Shown piece after piece: positions 1-7,722 of a stretch of 19,674 bases of DNA. Every line of letters begins with the position of its first letter. The first letter of the stretch is position 1. Source of the DNA: JANLQX01 sp031368095 (GTDB lineage: Bacteria; Actinomycetota; Acidimicrobiia; Acidimicrobiales; JANYDT01); assembly GCA_031368095.1 (NCBI GenBank), contig JANLQX010000332.1, positions 1-19,674 of the forward strand, read 5' to 3'. The translations under genes and the position numbers were made by a program. The notes below the pieces were generated by a model. The model was not told where the DNA came from and ran no database searches. It saw nothing but the letters and a program-made list of their open reading frames with translations.

Positions 1-1053
1 GCACGCCTGCTCATCGAGACGACCACCCTGACCTCCTCAGACATTGCCTTTGCGGCCGGCTTTTCCAGCATCCGTCAGTTCCATGACACGGTTCGAGAAG
101 TGTTCGCGGCATCGCCGACCGAACTTCGGGGCGGGCTGTCCCGGAGGTCACGCCTCGCCGCCTCGGGTTCTGGGGCTGCAGGTGCGGCACCGGTCACCAT
201 CCGGCTGCGGGCTCGTTCGCCGTTCGATGCCGACGGGCTCCTTGACTTCCTCGGCGTGCGCGCCGTGGCCGGCGTGGAAGTAGTCGACCGTCCGAACAGA
301 TTCTATGCGCGCACACTTTCGCTTCCTGGAGGACCGAGCTCGGTGGTTGTCACCCTTGGTGACGATCTGATCACAGCGACGTTTCGTCTCGCCGATCTTG
401 GCGACCTCGCAGTCGGTGCGTCCCGCCTTCGCCGAGCGTTCGACCTTGATAGCGACACGACCACCATCGACGATCATCTGTGCACAGATGAAGTTCTTGC
501 ACCTCTCGTTCGCTCGACTCCGGGTCGACGAGTTCCCGGCACCGTTGACGCCCACGAGATTGCGGTTCGCGCCGTACTGGGTCAGCAGGTCTCGGTGGCC
601 GGGGCGCGCGGAACCGCGGCGCGCCTCGTCCAGTCCCACGGTGAGGTTTTCGACTCGGGCGTCGACGGGTTGACGCATCTGTTCCCCTCGGCCACATCAC
701 TCGGCGGGTCGCACCCGGAAAGCATTCCAATTCCCACGTCGCGAGGCAGGGCGCTCGTGGGCATGTGTGCGGCGCTGGCCGATGGATCAGTGGATCTCGG
801 CATAGGTGCTGATCGTGGGCGTGCCCGGGAGCAGCTCCTAGCCCTTCATGGCATCGGTCCATGGACGGCGGACTACGTACTCATTCGGGCGCTGCGTGAC
901 CCGGACTGCTTTCTGCCAACCGATCTCGGCGTAAAACACGCAGCCGACCGAATTGGCCTTCCCTCGGCCCCCGCCGAGCTCCTTGCCCGTTCCGAGCGCT
1001 GGCGCCCCTGGCGATCAGCAGCCCTCTTCCATCTCTGGAGTGTCCTGTCATGA
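1..1053 (+). CDS. alkA: Ada/AlkA-type fusion: AraC-type HTH plus DNA-3-methyladenine glycosylase II (5' truncated)
   Basis: The reading frame is open from the first base, so the gene begins upstream of the window. The first ~45 codons match the end of an AraC-type HTH as found in Ada proteins (SSDIAFAAGFSSIRQFHDTVRE). An AlkA N-terminal-like region and a HhH-GPD glycosylase domain follow. The hairpin reads LHGIGPWTADYVLIRAL, and the catalytic Asp expected of AlkA is the D of LPTDLGVKH (codon 922-924). In this family the glycosylase excises alkylated bases such as 3-methyladenine, and the missing N-terminus usually holds the zinc and cysteine methyl-phosphotriester sensor. The stop overlaps the ATG of the next gene (ATGA), so the two are co-transcribed and probably translationally coupled. 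The fusion is inferred from the visible HTH tail; the Ada Cys domain itself cannot be seen. Confidence 0.88.
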   Translation, partial: ARLLIETTTLTSSDIAFAAGFSSIRQFHDTVREVFAASPTELRGGLSRRSRLAASGSGAAGAAPVTIRLRARSPFDADGLLDFLGVRAVAGVEVVDRPNRFYARTLSLPGGPSSVVVTLGDDLITATFRLADLGDLAVGASRLRRAFDLDSDTTTIDDHLCTDEVLAPLVRSTPGRRVPGTVDAHEIAVRAVLGQQVSVAGARGTAARLVQSHGEVFDSGVDGLTHLFPSATSLGGSHPESIPIPTSRGRALVGMCAALADGSVDLGIGADRGRAREQLLALHGIGPWTADYVLIRALRDPDCFLPTDLGVKHAADRIGLPSAPAELLARSERWRPWRSAALFHLWSVLS

Positions 1054-1577
1054 ATGAAACCCTGTACGTTGACCGCTGTCCGTCACCCGTAGGTGAACTT
1101 ACGATCGTTGTTTCGGAGCGCGGTCTGCGGGCGTTGCTGTGGGAATCGGAACGAGTCGGACGGGTTCGATTCGAAGCCACGATCGTCGAGGAGCCCACCG
1201 CGCTCAGTCGACAAGTCGCCCGTCAACTCGGCGAATACTTCGAAGGAACCCGCACGAGCTTCGACCTGGCGCTCGATCCGTCCGGCACGGAGTTCCAGAA
1301 ACGGGCATGGGCGGCACTCCGCGACATCCCCTACGGCGAGACGGTGTCCTACGGCGAACAGGCCCGCCGGCTCGGCGATGTGGGCCTTGCCCGAGCAGTC
1401 GGGGCGGCGAACGGACGCAATCCGATCAGCATCATCGTGCCGTGCCACCGCGTCATCGGATCGACGGGCTCGTTGACCGGTTTCGCCGCCGGCCTCGACG
1501 CCAAACGGTACCTGCTGGGTCTCGAGAAGGGGGTCGCTCATTGCGACCCGCAGGTCCCGCTGTTCCTCGCTCCGTGA
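1050..1577 (+). CDS. ogt: Methylated-DNA--protein-cysteine S-methyltransferase (O6-alkylguanine-DNA alkyltransferase)
   Basis: This 175-aa protein has the usual length and layout: a variable N-terminal half, then the DNA-binding domain (TEFQKRAWAALRDIPYGETVSYGEQARRLG as two successive family blocks) and the active-site motif PCHRVIGS. The acceptor Cys is residue 132 (codon 1443-1445). It is preceded by the conserved AVGAANGRNPISIIV, and the family's Gly-rich recognition loop LTGFAAGL follows. The enzyme removes alkyl groups from O6-alkylguanine in a suicide reaction. The ATG overlaps the stop of the upstream Ada/AlkA gene, so the pair forms one alkylation-repair operon covering base excision and direct reversal. 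The start is fixed by the overlap. The last ~15 residues after KRYLLGLEKG are a tail not typical of the core family. Confidence 0.95.
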   Translation: MNETLYVDRCPSPVGELTIVVSERGLRALLWESERVGRVRFEATIVEEPTALSRQVARQLGEYFEGTRTSFDLALDPSGTEFQKRAWAALRDIPYGETVSYGEQARRLGDVGLARAVGAANGRNPISIIVPCHRVIGSTGSLTGFAAGLDAKRYLLGLEKGVAHCDPQVPLFLAP

Positions 1578-1655
1578 TGCACCGACATTGACGAATCTGT
1601 TCGTAACCGTGATCGTCGGCAGCCGCAGCGAGACTGGAGGTGACGCACGGACGGC

Positions 1656-1679
1656 CTCGCGTTTCACGGTTCACGCGAG
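1656..1679. terminator. Stem-loop at the convergent ends of ogt and the glycine-rich protein gene
   Basis: A perfect 7-bp inverted repeat, CTCGCGT (1656-1662) and ACGCGAG (1673-1679), has a 10-base loop and overlaps the stop codon of the leftward gene at 1664. Its position between two converging genes suits a bidirectional terminator or an mRNA 3'-end stabiliser. No T-tract follows on either strand, so the assignment is tentative. Confidence 0.3.
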
Positions 1680-3730
1680 CGCAGAATCGACGATGGGCCG
1701 ACGTAGCGGAAGCGGCTGGACGGTGTGGCGGGACTGGTGCCGGCGAGGGTGCTGACCCGAACGTTCGCCCGGTCGCGCCCGCGTGGACTTCGCACCTGAC
1801 ACTTCGCGGGCGAGGGGCACGTGACCTGGGTGGCAGGGTTGGATCCAAAACGCACGCTCGTGACGTTCATCAGGTTGGTGCCCCTGATCGTTACCTGGGT
1901 GCCGCCGTCGATGGATCCGGTGGCGGGACTGATCGCCGTCACGGTTGGCGCACCCGGAATCGTTGTCGTTGTCGTTGTCGTTGTCGTCGTCGTTGTCGGG
2001 ATGGCGGCCGGGGTCGCACTCGGGATCGTGGTCGCGGTCGTACCCGGGAGAGGAGTCGCACCCGGAATCGTGATCGGGATGGTGGTCGGGATCGCGATGG
2101 TGGTCGGGACAGCTGTCGGGGGCGGGGTCTCAATCGTGGTTGGAGGCGGCGGAGGGCCGCCTGGCGGAGCGGCGAGGCCGCTACCGGCCAGAGTGATTAC
2201 CGTTGGATTCCCAACCTCATCGGTCAGTGTCAGCGTGCCGAGCACGGCGAGCACGGTGGTGGGGCGAAAGGACACGTCGATCGTGCAGCGGGCATTCAGG
2301 GCCACTGCCACGGTGGTCGGCCAGCAGGTGCCGCCAGTCAAGCGGAACTGTGGGTTGGACGGAACCGCGCTAGTGGCTTTCCACGGTGCGGCACTGGTGT
2401 TCTCGACGGTCACCGTCTTCGTCGTCAGGGTACCGACATTATGTGCACCGAAATCCACCGACGAGGATGGGAGCACGAGGACCGCTCGGGGTCGTGCCGG
2501 GCCGACCAGTTGGGTGAGGTAGGTGCTCTTCCACGGAGCATTCGTTGTATCGCCGGAGTACGAGGCCCACACTTGGGTGAGTCCGACCGGCAATACGACC
2601 TTCCAAAAGATCCCGCCCGGATGGGGGCCGGTCTGAAACCAGGTGGCCAGATCCCAGTATGCCTGGGGGAGTTCCATGCCGGTGGCCGGATCCACCGTGC
2701 CGAAGGTGACCGTTCCGCCGCCCCCGGTGTAGACCGCGGGGCCGTTGAACTGAAAGTTCACGTTGAAGGTTATTGGTTCACCGAGCCATGACGGGTTGGC
2801 CGACGAACGCAGCATGCCCGTCGTTGGGAACGTGGCCTGGGTCGAGGTCCACGTGATGACGACCTGACCGTCGCCGTAGCCGGTAGCGGGGGCAATTGCT
2901 GCGTTCGAGGCGATGCTGAAGCTGTGGCCGCCAGCCCCGCCGCCGCCGGCGCCGCCGATCAAGAGCTCCAGGCCCGCCCTTCCGCCAGCTCCGCCGCCGG
3001 TGCCGTTGGGCTGGTAGCCGCCTCCGCCGCCTCCGCCGCCACCGGCGTTGACGTCTCCCACCACGCTCTGACCGTGTCCGCCGGATTGTTTGCCCGATGA
3101 GCCGGCACCCCCCACCCCGGCGGTCGTGCCGTCGTGCCCGGCGTAGCCGCGCCCGTCCACCCCATCGCCTCCATCTCCACCAATTGCCGAGGGATTTTCG
3201 GCGGCACCGGAGGCCGCGCCGCCGCCACCACCGCCACCAGCGGCAGCGATGACCGACGCGTCGGAGCGGTAGATATAGGTAGCGCCCCCACCGTTGCCTA
3301 CTCCGTCATCTAACCGGATGTAGCTGGAGTCCTGCCCGGCGAACCCACCCCCGGCACCGCCACTGCCTGGCTTGGCGCTCGTTCCTGCGTTGCCCAGCAC
3401 GATCTGGAGGTCCTGGCCGGCCATGACCGGTAGATCCATGTCGACCATACCGCCGTGACCTCCGGTACCGCCCTTGCGACAGAAGCCCAACGTGGTGCAT
3501 GTCGTTCTTCCCGCAGCCCCGTTCCCGCCGACCGCCCGGATATGGATGGCTGAAGCATCGGCCGGCGCGATGAAGTGCAGCGTCTTGCCAAGCTCGGTGA
3601 ACGTCTCGCTGTTCGTCTCTCCGACATAGGCGCTGGCCGGCGTGGTCTTCAGCGCCGGAAGGCCTAGGCCGGCAAGCAGGCAGGCGACGCCGGCGAGGGC
3701 TAGATGTTTCGATGATCGGATGCGGCGCAT
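1664..3730 (-). CDS. Secreted multidomain glycine-rich surface protein (Gly-rich, Ig-like, ASPM/SPD-2/Hydin-like and IPT/TIG domains)
   Basis: This 688-aa protein starts with a signal peptide (charged MRRIRSSKH, hydrophobic core, likely cleavage after ASA near residue 34). Residues ~35-293 form a glycine-rich domain with GG and GGG clusters between short beta segments, resembling the glycine-rich domain of ALK/LTK-type proteins. Residues ~295-412 look like a bacterial Ig-like repeat (SSANPSWLGEPITF and GGTVTFGTVD). Residues ~415-517 resemble an ASPM/SPD-2/Hydin 'choice-of-anchor D' domain (SSVDFGAHNVGTLTTKTVTV and CTIDVSFRPT). A Pro/Thr-rich linker (~518-593) contains a 12-Thr run. An IPT/TIG domain (~594-680, ISPATGSIDGGTQVTIRGTN) ends the protein. 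There is no LPXTG motif or C-terminal membrane anchor, so it is probably secreted or loosely cell-wall bound. An adhesive or structural role is inferred from domain types only. It is divergent from the XRE-AAA-TPR regulator. Confidence 0.85.
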   Translation of the reverse strand: MRRIRSSKHLALAGVACLLAGLGLPALKTTPASAYVGETNSETFTELGKTLHFIAPADASAIHIRAVGGNGAAGRTTCTTLGFCRKGGTGGHGGMVDMDLPVMAGQDLQIVLGNAGTSAKPGSGGAGGGFAGQDSSYIRLDDGVGNGGGATYIYRSDASVIAAAGGGGGGGAASGAAENPSAIGGDGGDGVDGRGYAGHDGTTAGVGGAGSSGKQSGGHGQSVVGDVNAGGGGGGGGGYQPNGTGGGAGGRAGLELLIGGAGGGGAGGHSFSIASNAAIAPATGYGDGQVVITWTSTQATFPTTGMLRSSANPSWLGEPITFNVNFQFNGPAVYTGGGGTVTFGTVDPATGMELPQAYWDLATWFQTGPHPGGIFWKVVLPVGLTQVWASYSGDTTNAPWKSTYLTQLVGPARPRAVLVLPSSSVDFGAHNVGTLTTKTVTVENTSAAPWKATSAVPSNPQFRLTGGTCWPTTVAVALNARCTIDVSFRPTTVLAVLGTLTLTDEVGNPTVITLAGSGLAAPPGGPPPPPTTIETPPPTAVPTTIAIPTTIPITIPGATPLPGTTATTIPSATPAAIPTTTTTTTTTTTTIPGAPTVTAISPATGSIDGGTQVTIRGTNLMNVTSVRFGSNPATQVTCPSPAKCQVRSPRGRDRANVRVSTLAGTSPATPSSRFRYVGPSSILRSREP
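1962..1997. repeat. GTC/GTT trinucleotide repeat encoding a Thr run
   Basis: About twelve tandem triplets of GTT and GTC on the + strand read as ACA/ACG/ACC Thr codons on the minus strand (residues ~579-590 of the surface protein). The surrounding linker DNA (1998-2170) is a looser array of GTC/GGG/ATC units encoding Thr, Ile and Pro. Triplet slippage here would change linker length without breaking the frame. Confidence 0.8.
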
Positions 3731-3734
3731 GGAT

Positions 3735-3740
3735 TCCTCC
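3735..3740 (-). promoter_or_regulatory. Ribosome binding site of the glycine-rich surface protein
   Basis: On the minus strand GGAGGA sits four bases before the ATG at 3730. This strong Shine-Dalgarno sequence fixes the start and contrasts with the many starts in this window that have none. Confidence 0.75.
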
Positions 3741-3793
3741 GTGGGGTGTTTCGGATACGTCCCAGCGTGCGCCGTTCCTGAAGCGATCCACCA

Positions 3794-3821
3794 CTCACGC
3801 CGCCCTCACGCCGCCCTCACG
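3794..3821. repeat. 11-bp tandem direct repeat in the divergent promoter region
   Basis: CTCACGCCGCC occurs twice head to tail (3794-3804 and 3805-3815), followed by the first six bases of a third copy (CTCACG, 3816-3821). It lies 64 bases upstream of the surface protein start and about 20 bases upstream of the regulator start. The 11-bp period places the copies on the same face of the helix, as in operators bound by stacked regulators. The regulatory role is inferred. Confidence 0.6.
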
Positions 3822-3840
3822 TTGTCGCTTCATTCGGTGA

Positions 3841-6800
3841 GTGGCGGTTGGGCCAGATCTGTGGTCGGCTGACCGGGTGAGCAGGGCGGAAAGCGTCGAG
3901 GCGTTCGGGACCATCCTTCGTCGTCAACGAATCGCCGCGGCGCTCACCCAGGAACAACTGGCCGAGCGGGCCCGCATCAGCGCCACCGGCATTGCTGCGC
4001 TCGAAGCGGGTCGACGCAAAGGTCCGCGTGCGACCACGGTGGCTCTCCTGATCGACGCCCTGCGCCTCGACGGAGACGCAAAAGCTCGGCTCATTTTGGC
4101 GGCTGCGGCGGAACGGAGCCGAACGACCACGAACGACGACCCAGCGGGGGCTGTTCGTGACGAGCCCGTGCCGGTAACCGACCGGCAGCACGCCGTGGTC
4201 GCCACCGAAGCCTCCTTCGTCGGACGGGCGAGGGAGTCGGCAATGCTCCGCAACGCGGGACAGTCCGGCGGTCGAGTTGTCGTGGTGACGGGCGAGGCAG
4301 GGGTTGGCAAGACCCGACTTGTTCAAGAATTTCTTGATGAACAGAGACCTGCTGTGCGAGTGCTGTGGGGCCAATGCACCTCCCATCGCCTCGGCTCGTA
4401 CGAGCCGTTTGTTACACCGGTTCGAGACGCCGTCGCGGCCACACCAAGCGCAACCGGGCAGGTCGGCCAACTCGCCCGATTGGTTCCCGAACTCGCGGGC
4501 GGCCAAACGTGGAACGCGCAGGCGACAACCGCCGACCACGACGTCGAACGTCGACTGCTGTTTGACGCCGCCGCCACCCTGTTCCAAGGACTCGGGCCAG
4601 CCGTCTTGGTGCTCGACGACCTTCAGTGGGCCGATGTCGGTTCCCTTTCACTCATGGCGTTCCTGGCCACCCATCCCGGGTTGCATCAGCTCTTGATCGT
4701 GGCGACACTGCGCACCACCGACCTCAGCGCAGCCACCGCCGGAGCCCTCGCCGATCTGCGCCGTCGAACAAACGTTGTCCGCATCGCCCTCCAAGGGCTG
4801 ACGCCAGAGTGGGTCAGTGCACTGGTGCGCCGGGTCGCCGGCCAACGGACCTCGACTCGATTACTCGAAGCGGTTGCCGGTGCCGCCGGCGGCAATCCCC
4901 TGTTCGTGTTGGAGCTCACTGAGCACCTTGTGGCCCGTGGTTTTGATTCCGAGCAGCGTGACGACACGGCGTTTACCGGGATCGTCCCGGTGCCCCTGGG
5001 CATTGCCGAAACGCTGATCGAACGCCTCACTTTGCTCAGTCCAGATGCGCAGCATCTGGTTCGCACCGGCGCCGTCCTCGGCCGCTCGTTCGATCCGGAT
5101 GCGGCCGCGGCGCTGGGCGGTCTCTCGGCTGACCGGGTACTGGCCGCCACTGAAGACGCTCTGCTTTCTGGGCTCCTCGACGAAGTTTCCGCCCGCCAAT
5201 TGACCTTCACCCATGGGCTCGTCCAGTCCGCAATATATGACTCCCTGAGTGCTCGGCGCCGTCTCGATCTTCACCGGCAGGCGGCGACCATGATCGAACG
5301 CCAACCGAATCCGCTGACCGACGCGTCGACATTCGACATCGCTCGCCACTGGGCGGCGGTTGCCGCCGCCGACCCTGCTGCTGCTGGCGCCGCCGCGACC
5401 TGGGCCCACCGAGCTGGAGATGCGGCAACGGCAGCAGCCGACATCGACGAAGCCATCAGCCAATACGAAAGAGCAGAACGCCTCTGGGTCGAGCCCACCA
5501 GGGAGCATGCGGAAACATTGCTCAGTCTCGGATCCGTGCTGTACGCGTGCAGCCGCAGCGACGAGGGCGACCAGCGATTCCGGGCCGCCCTGGGGCTCGC
5601 TGAGGCAATCGGCGATCAGCGACTGTTCGCCCGCGCCGCTATCGGCTTGGCCGCGGCGGTGCGTTACGGCGTCGCCGAGCCCGACCGAGTTGCGTTGCTT
5701 GAGCAGGCCCTCGCGGGCCTCGGTCCCGACGATGACGTACTGCAGGCGATGACGGCAGCCATGCTCAAACGGCAACTGGGCTTTGACCCCTCCGAGGCCG
5801 CCTACCAGCGTCGCCAACAGGCGGCCGCCATGGTGTTGGAGGCTGTGTCCAAACCCGTACTGAGCCATGAGTTGCTCCTCACCCTCGGCACTGCACGGGA
5901 TGCGATAACCGTCGACGATCCCCGGATACTGGACCGACTGAGCCGGGCAACGGTGGCGGTTGGTGTTGCCGAACGACGCCTCCACGTCGCCGCGCATGGT
6001 TGGTATGGCCGAGCTTGGGCGGCCCTTGAACTGGCCGACGGACCCGGATGGCACGAATCCGTTGAAGAATTTGCCACAGTCGCACAGGAGTTGGACCTAC
6101 CGTTCGAGCACGCCTTGGCCCACACGATGCGCGCCACGACAGCGCTTATCGAAGGTCGTTACTCGGACGCGGAGGCCTTCGCGGCCCGAGCGCACGCCAT
6201 CGGAAATGGCGCCGACCCGAACGCGGACACGATCTTGCTGACGAATACCGTCATCGCCGGTGTCGACCTTGGGCGAGGCCCAGCCATGGTCGAACTGATG
6301 AGTGCGAACCGCGCCCAACTCGACGCAGTGCCGACCTTTGTTGCCGGACTGACCGGCACCGCAGCGTTCAGTGGCGAAACTGAACTGGCCCGAGGCCTAC
6401 TGGACGAACATTTGAAAGCAGGGCTCAGCTTGGTTCGCCGCGATCTGGAGTGGCTACCGGTGATGGGGTTTCTCGCCTCCGCCGCCGCCCGGATCGACGC
6501 CGTTGGTGCCGCCCACGCGCTGTACGAGTTGCTGGTCGAACATCCGGCACTGGCGATTCGGGTCGGACCAATTGCTGGGTGGTGGGGGCCGAGCGACCAT
6601 CACCTCGGCGGGTTGTGCCGAGTGTTGGGTCGACTCGACGAAGCCGAACGGCGCATGCGTCGCTCGCTACGCACGAGCGCCTTGATGGGTTCTTCTCCGT
6701 GGCAGGTCCGCTCGCAGATCGAACTGGCCCGCCTCCTCGATCGGCAACATGAGGCGACAGGACGAGCCATTGGAGCGGAAGCAGCAGAGCTTCGTTCAGC

Positions 6801-6855
6801 CGCCGCTGCGACAGCCGAACGTCTTTCGGCACCCGGACTGCTAATCGGCGAATGA
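3841..6855 (+). CDS. XRE-family HTH / AAA ATPase / TPR-like transcriptional regulator
   Basis: This 1004-aa protein has an N-terminal XRE-type HTH (residues ~20-85, with LRRQRIAAALTQEQLAERA and ISATGIAALEAGRR). An AAA_16/STAND-like ATPase follows, with Walker A GEAGVGKT (residues 151-158, Lys codon 4309-4311) and Walker B LVLDDLQWAD (256-265). Residues ~470-1000 are an Ala/Leu-rich, TPR-like helical array. The layout matches large ATP-dependent regulators of the LuxR/MalT kind, except that the DNA-binding domain is XRE-type and N-terminal. No C-terminal LuxR HTH is present. It probably senses a ligand or protein through its TPR region and uses nucleotide to switch state. GTG 3841 is used here, with TTCATT six bases upstream and no RBS; a GTG at 3877, just before the HTH, is the alternative. 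It is divergent from the secreted protein, which it may control. Confidence 0.85.
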   Translation: MAVGPDLWSADRVSRAESVEAFGTILRRQRIAAALTQEQLAERARISATGIAALEAGRRKGPRATTVALLIDALRLDGDAKARLILAAAAERSRTTTNDDPAGAVRDEPVPVTDRQHAVVATEASFVGRARESAMLRNAGQSGGRVVVVTGEAGVGKTRLVQEFLDEQRPAVRVLWGQCTSHRLGSYEPFVTPVRDAVAATPSATGQVGQLARLVPELAGGQTWNAQATTADHDVERRLLFDAAATLFQGLGPAVLVLDDLQWADVGSLSLMAFLATHPGLHQLLIVATLRTTDLSAATAGALADLRRRTNVVRIALQGLTPEWVSALVRRVAGQRTSTRLLEAVAGAAGGNPLFVLELTEHLVARGFDSEQRDDTAFTGIVPVPLGIAETLIERLTLLSPDAQHLVRTGAVLGRSFDPDAAAALGGLSADRVLAATEDALLSGLLDEVSARQLTFTHGLVQSAIYDSLSARRRLDLHRQAATMIERQPNPLTDASTFDIARHWAAVAAADPAAAGAAATWAHRAGDAATAAADIDEAISQYERAERLWVEPTREHAETLLSLGSVLYACSRSDEGDQRFRAALGLAEAIGDQRLFARAAIGLAAAVRYGVAEPDRVALLEQALAGLGPDDDVLQAMTAAMLKRQLGFDPSEAAYQRRQQAAAMVLEAVSKPVLSHELLLTLGTARDAITVDDPRILDRLSRATVAVGVAERRLHVAAHGWYGRAWAALELADGPGWHESVEEFATVAQELDLPFEHALAHTMRATTALIEGRYSDAEAFAARAHAIGNGADPNADTILLTNTVIAGVDLGRGPAMVELMSANRAQLDAVPTFVAGLTGTAAFSGETELARGLLDEHLKAGLSLVRRDLEWLPVMGFLASAAARIDAVGAAHALYELLVEHPALAIRVGPIAGWWGPSDHHLGGLCRVLGRLDEAERRMRRSLRTSALMGSSPWQVRSQIELARLLDRQHEATGRAIGAEAAELRSAAAATAERLSAPGLLIGE

Positions 6856-6874
6856 CGGTCGGCGAAGTTTTTGG

Positions 6875-7417
6875 TCAGGGCGCGGCGTGTTCGGAGCGGG
6901 CGGCGTCGGTGACCCACTTCCAATGCATCCGGCCGTGGTCGGCGTTGGCCGCCAGGACTCCACCGATCGTGCCGTCGGCCCATGGTGCTCCGGGAAGCGT
7001 TTCGGCGAGTTGGGCGTCGGTGAGATCGGCGATAAGCGCCAGGGTCACGGCCCGCGAGGCCTGACCTAGGGCCACGACCTCCTCGAAGGATTTTCCGGCG
7101 TGCTTGTGCTGCCACTGCTCAGTCATCGCATGCACCGACGCCATGATGTCGGGACGGGTACGCGGGTTGCCGTCGGCGTCGGTGGTCAGGCCGACGGGGT
7201 TGTCGGAACCACCCACATGGCGCCGGACCATCGCCGCGAAGTTGTGTTCGATGAGCGAGAGGTGGGCCAGATGGTCAAGGGCTGACCACAGGTTCGACGC
7301 ATCGTGTTCACTCGGGGTGAGGCCGACCGTGAGTTCCTCCGGGCTCATCGCTTCGTAGGCGGCCAGGAGCCACGTCCGGTCCGTGGCGAGCTTGTTCTCG
7401 ATCTCGATTCGTCGCAT
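6875..7417 (-). CDS. DinB-like / mycothiol-dependent maleylpyruvate isomerase N-terminal domain protein
   Basis: This 180-aa protein has the DinB-superfamily four-helix-bundle pattern. A His cluster near residues 49-58 (ALDHLAHLSLIEHNF) and a second near 160-164 (NADHGRMHWKW) supply the usual metal-binding His residues. Members of this superfamily in actinobacteria are metal-dependent mycothiol or other thiol transferases, but the substrate cannot be read from the sequence. The gene converges on the XRE-AAA-TPR regulator with a 19-base gap. No Shine-Dalgarno precedes the ATG; instead TAGACC lies six bases upstream on the minus strand (7424-7429), a near match to the leaderless pattern seen elsewhere in this window. 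Confidence 0.8.
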   Translation of the reverse strand: MRRIEIENKLATDRTWLLAAYEAMSPEELTVGLTPSEHDASNLWSALDHLAHLSLIEHNFAAMVRRHVGGSDNPVGLTTDADGNPRTRPDIMASVHAMTEQWQHKHAGKSFEEVVALGQASRAVTLALIADLTDAQLAETLPGAPWADGTIGGVLAANADHGRMHWKWVTDAARSEHAAP

Positions 7418-7473
7418 CCGCCAGGTCTATCCCACCACCGTCTCGCCGCGCCTTTCGCCTACCTTGGTCGCCC

Positions 7474-7722
7474 GTGAGGCGTGGTCGGAGCGGGTTCATG
7501 CTGCTCGTGATCGTCACTGGTGTCCTCGGCGCACTGTGGCTGGTCATCGATGGCCGAGCAAGAATCTCCGCGGTGGCGTCGTTCGCCTGGCGGGGCGAAC
7601 GCTTGCCGCCGGTCGGGTTCCTCGGCGCCGCATTCGTCCTCGTGGCGATGGTCCTCAGCCAGCGAAGCGCGATCCCAGGTCCTGCACGACTCGACGGAAT
7701 TCCGTCACCGTTTCGGCGATGA
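7474..7722 (+). CDS. Small membrane protein, two predicted transmembrane helices, function unknown
   Basis: I do not recognise this 82-aa protein. It has a basic N-terminus (RRGRSG), a first hydrophobic helix (LLVIVTGVLGALWLVI), a basic polar loop (DGRARISAVASFAWRGERLPP) and a second helix (VGFLGAAFVLVAMVLS), then a short polar tail. Codon third positions are strongly G/C, like real genes here. TACCTT lies eight bases upstream of the GTG (7460-7465), resembling the leaderless starts in this window. It fills the otherwise empty 7418-7654 stretch, and its last 68 bases overlap the 3' end of the opposite-strand flavoprotein gene. An in-frame ATG at 7498 is another possible start. It could still be spurious, but the composition and membrane layout favour a real gene. 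Confidence 0.5.
   Translation: MRRGRSGFMLLVIVTGVLGALWLVIDGRARISAVASFAWRGERLPPVGFLGAAFVLVAMVLSQRSAIPGPARLDGIPSPFRR

Noticed and set aside
1640..2791. Long + strand open frames (1640-2791, and 1821-2522 in another frame) opposite the surface protein gene
   Set aside because: They are antisense to a protein with a signal peptide and clear domains, and their Arg/Gly- or Val-rich products are artefacts of the repetitive GC-rich linker.
3747..3775. ECF-sigma-like GGAAC...CGTA on the minus strand upstream of the surface protein
   Set aside because: The spacer (14 bases) is shorter than usual for ECF promoters and the -10 part is only CGTA; chance match is likely.
4861..6054. 397-aa minus-strand open frame inside the regulator gene
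   Set aside because: The opposite strand encodes a continuous ATPase/TPR protein with Walker motifs; the antisense product shows no recognisable domain.
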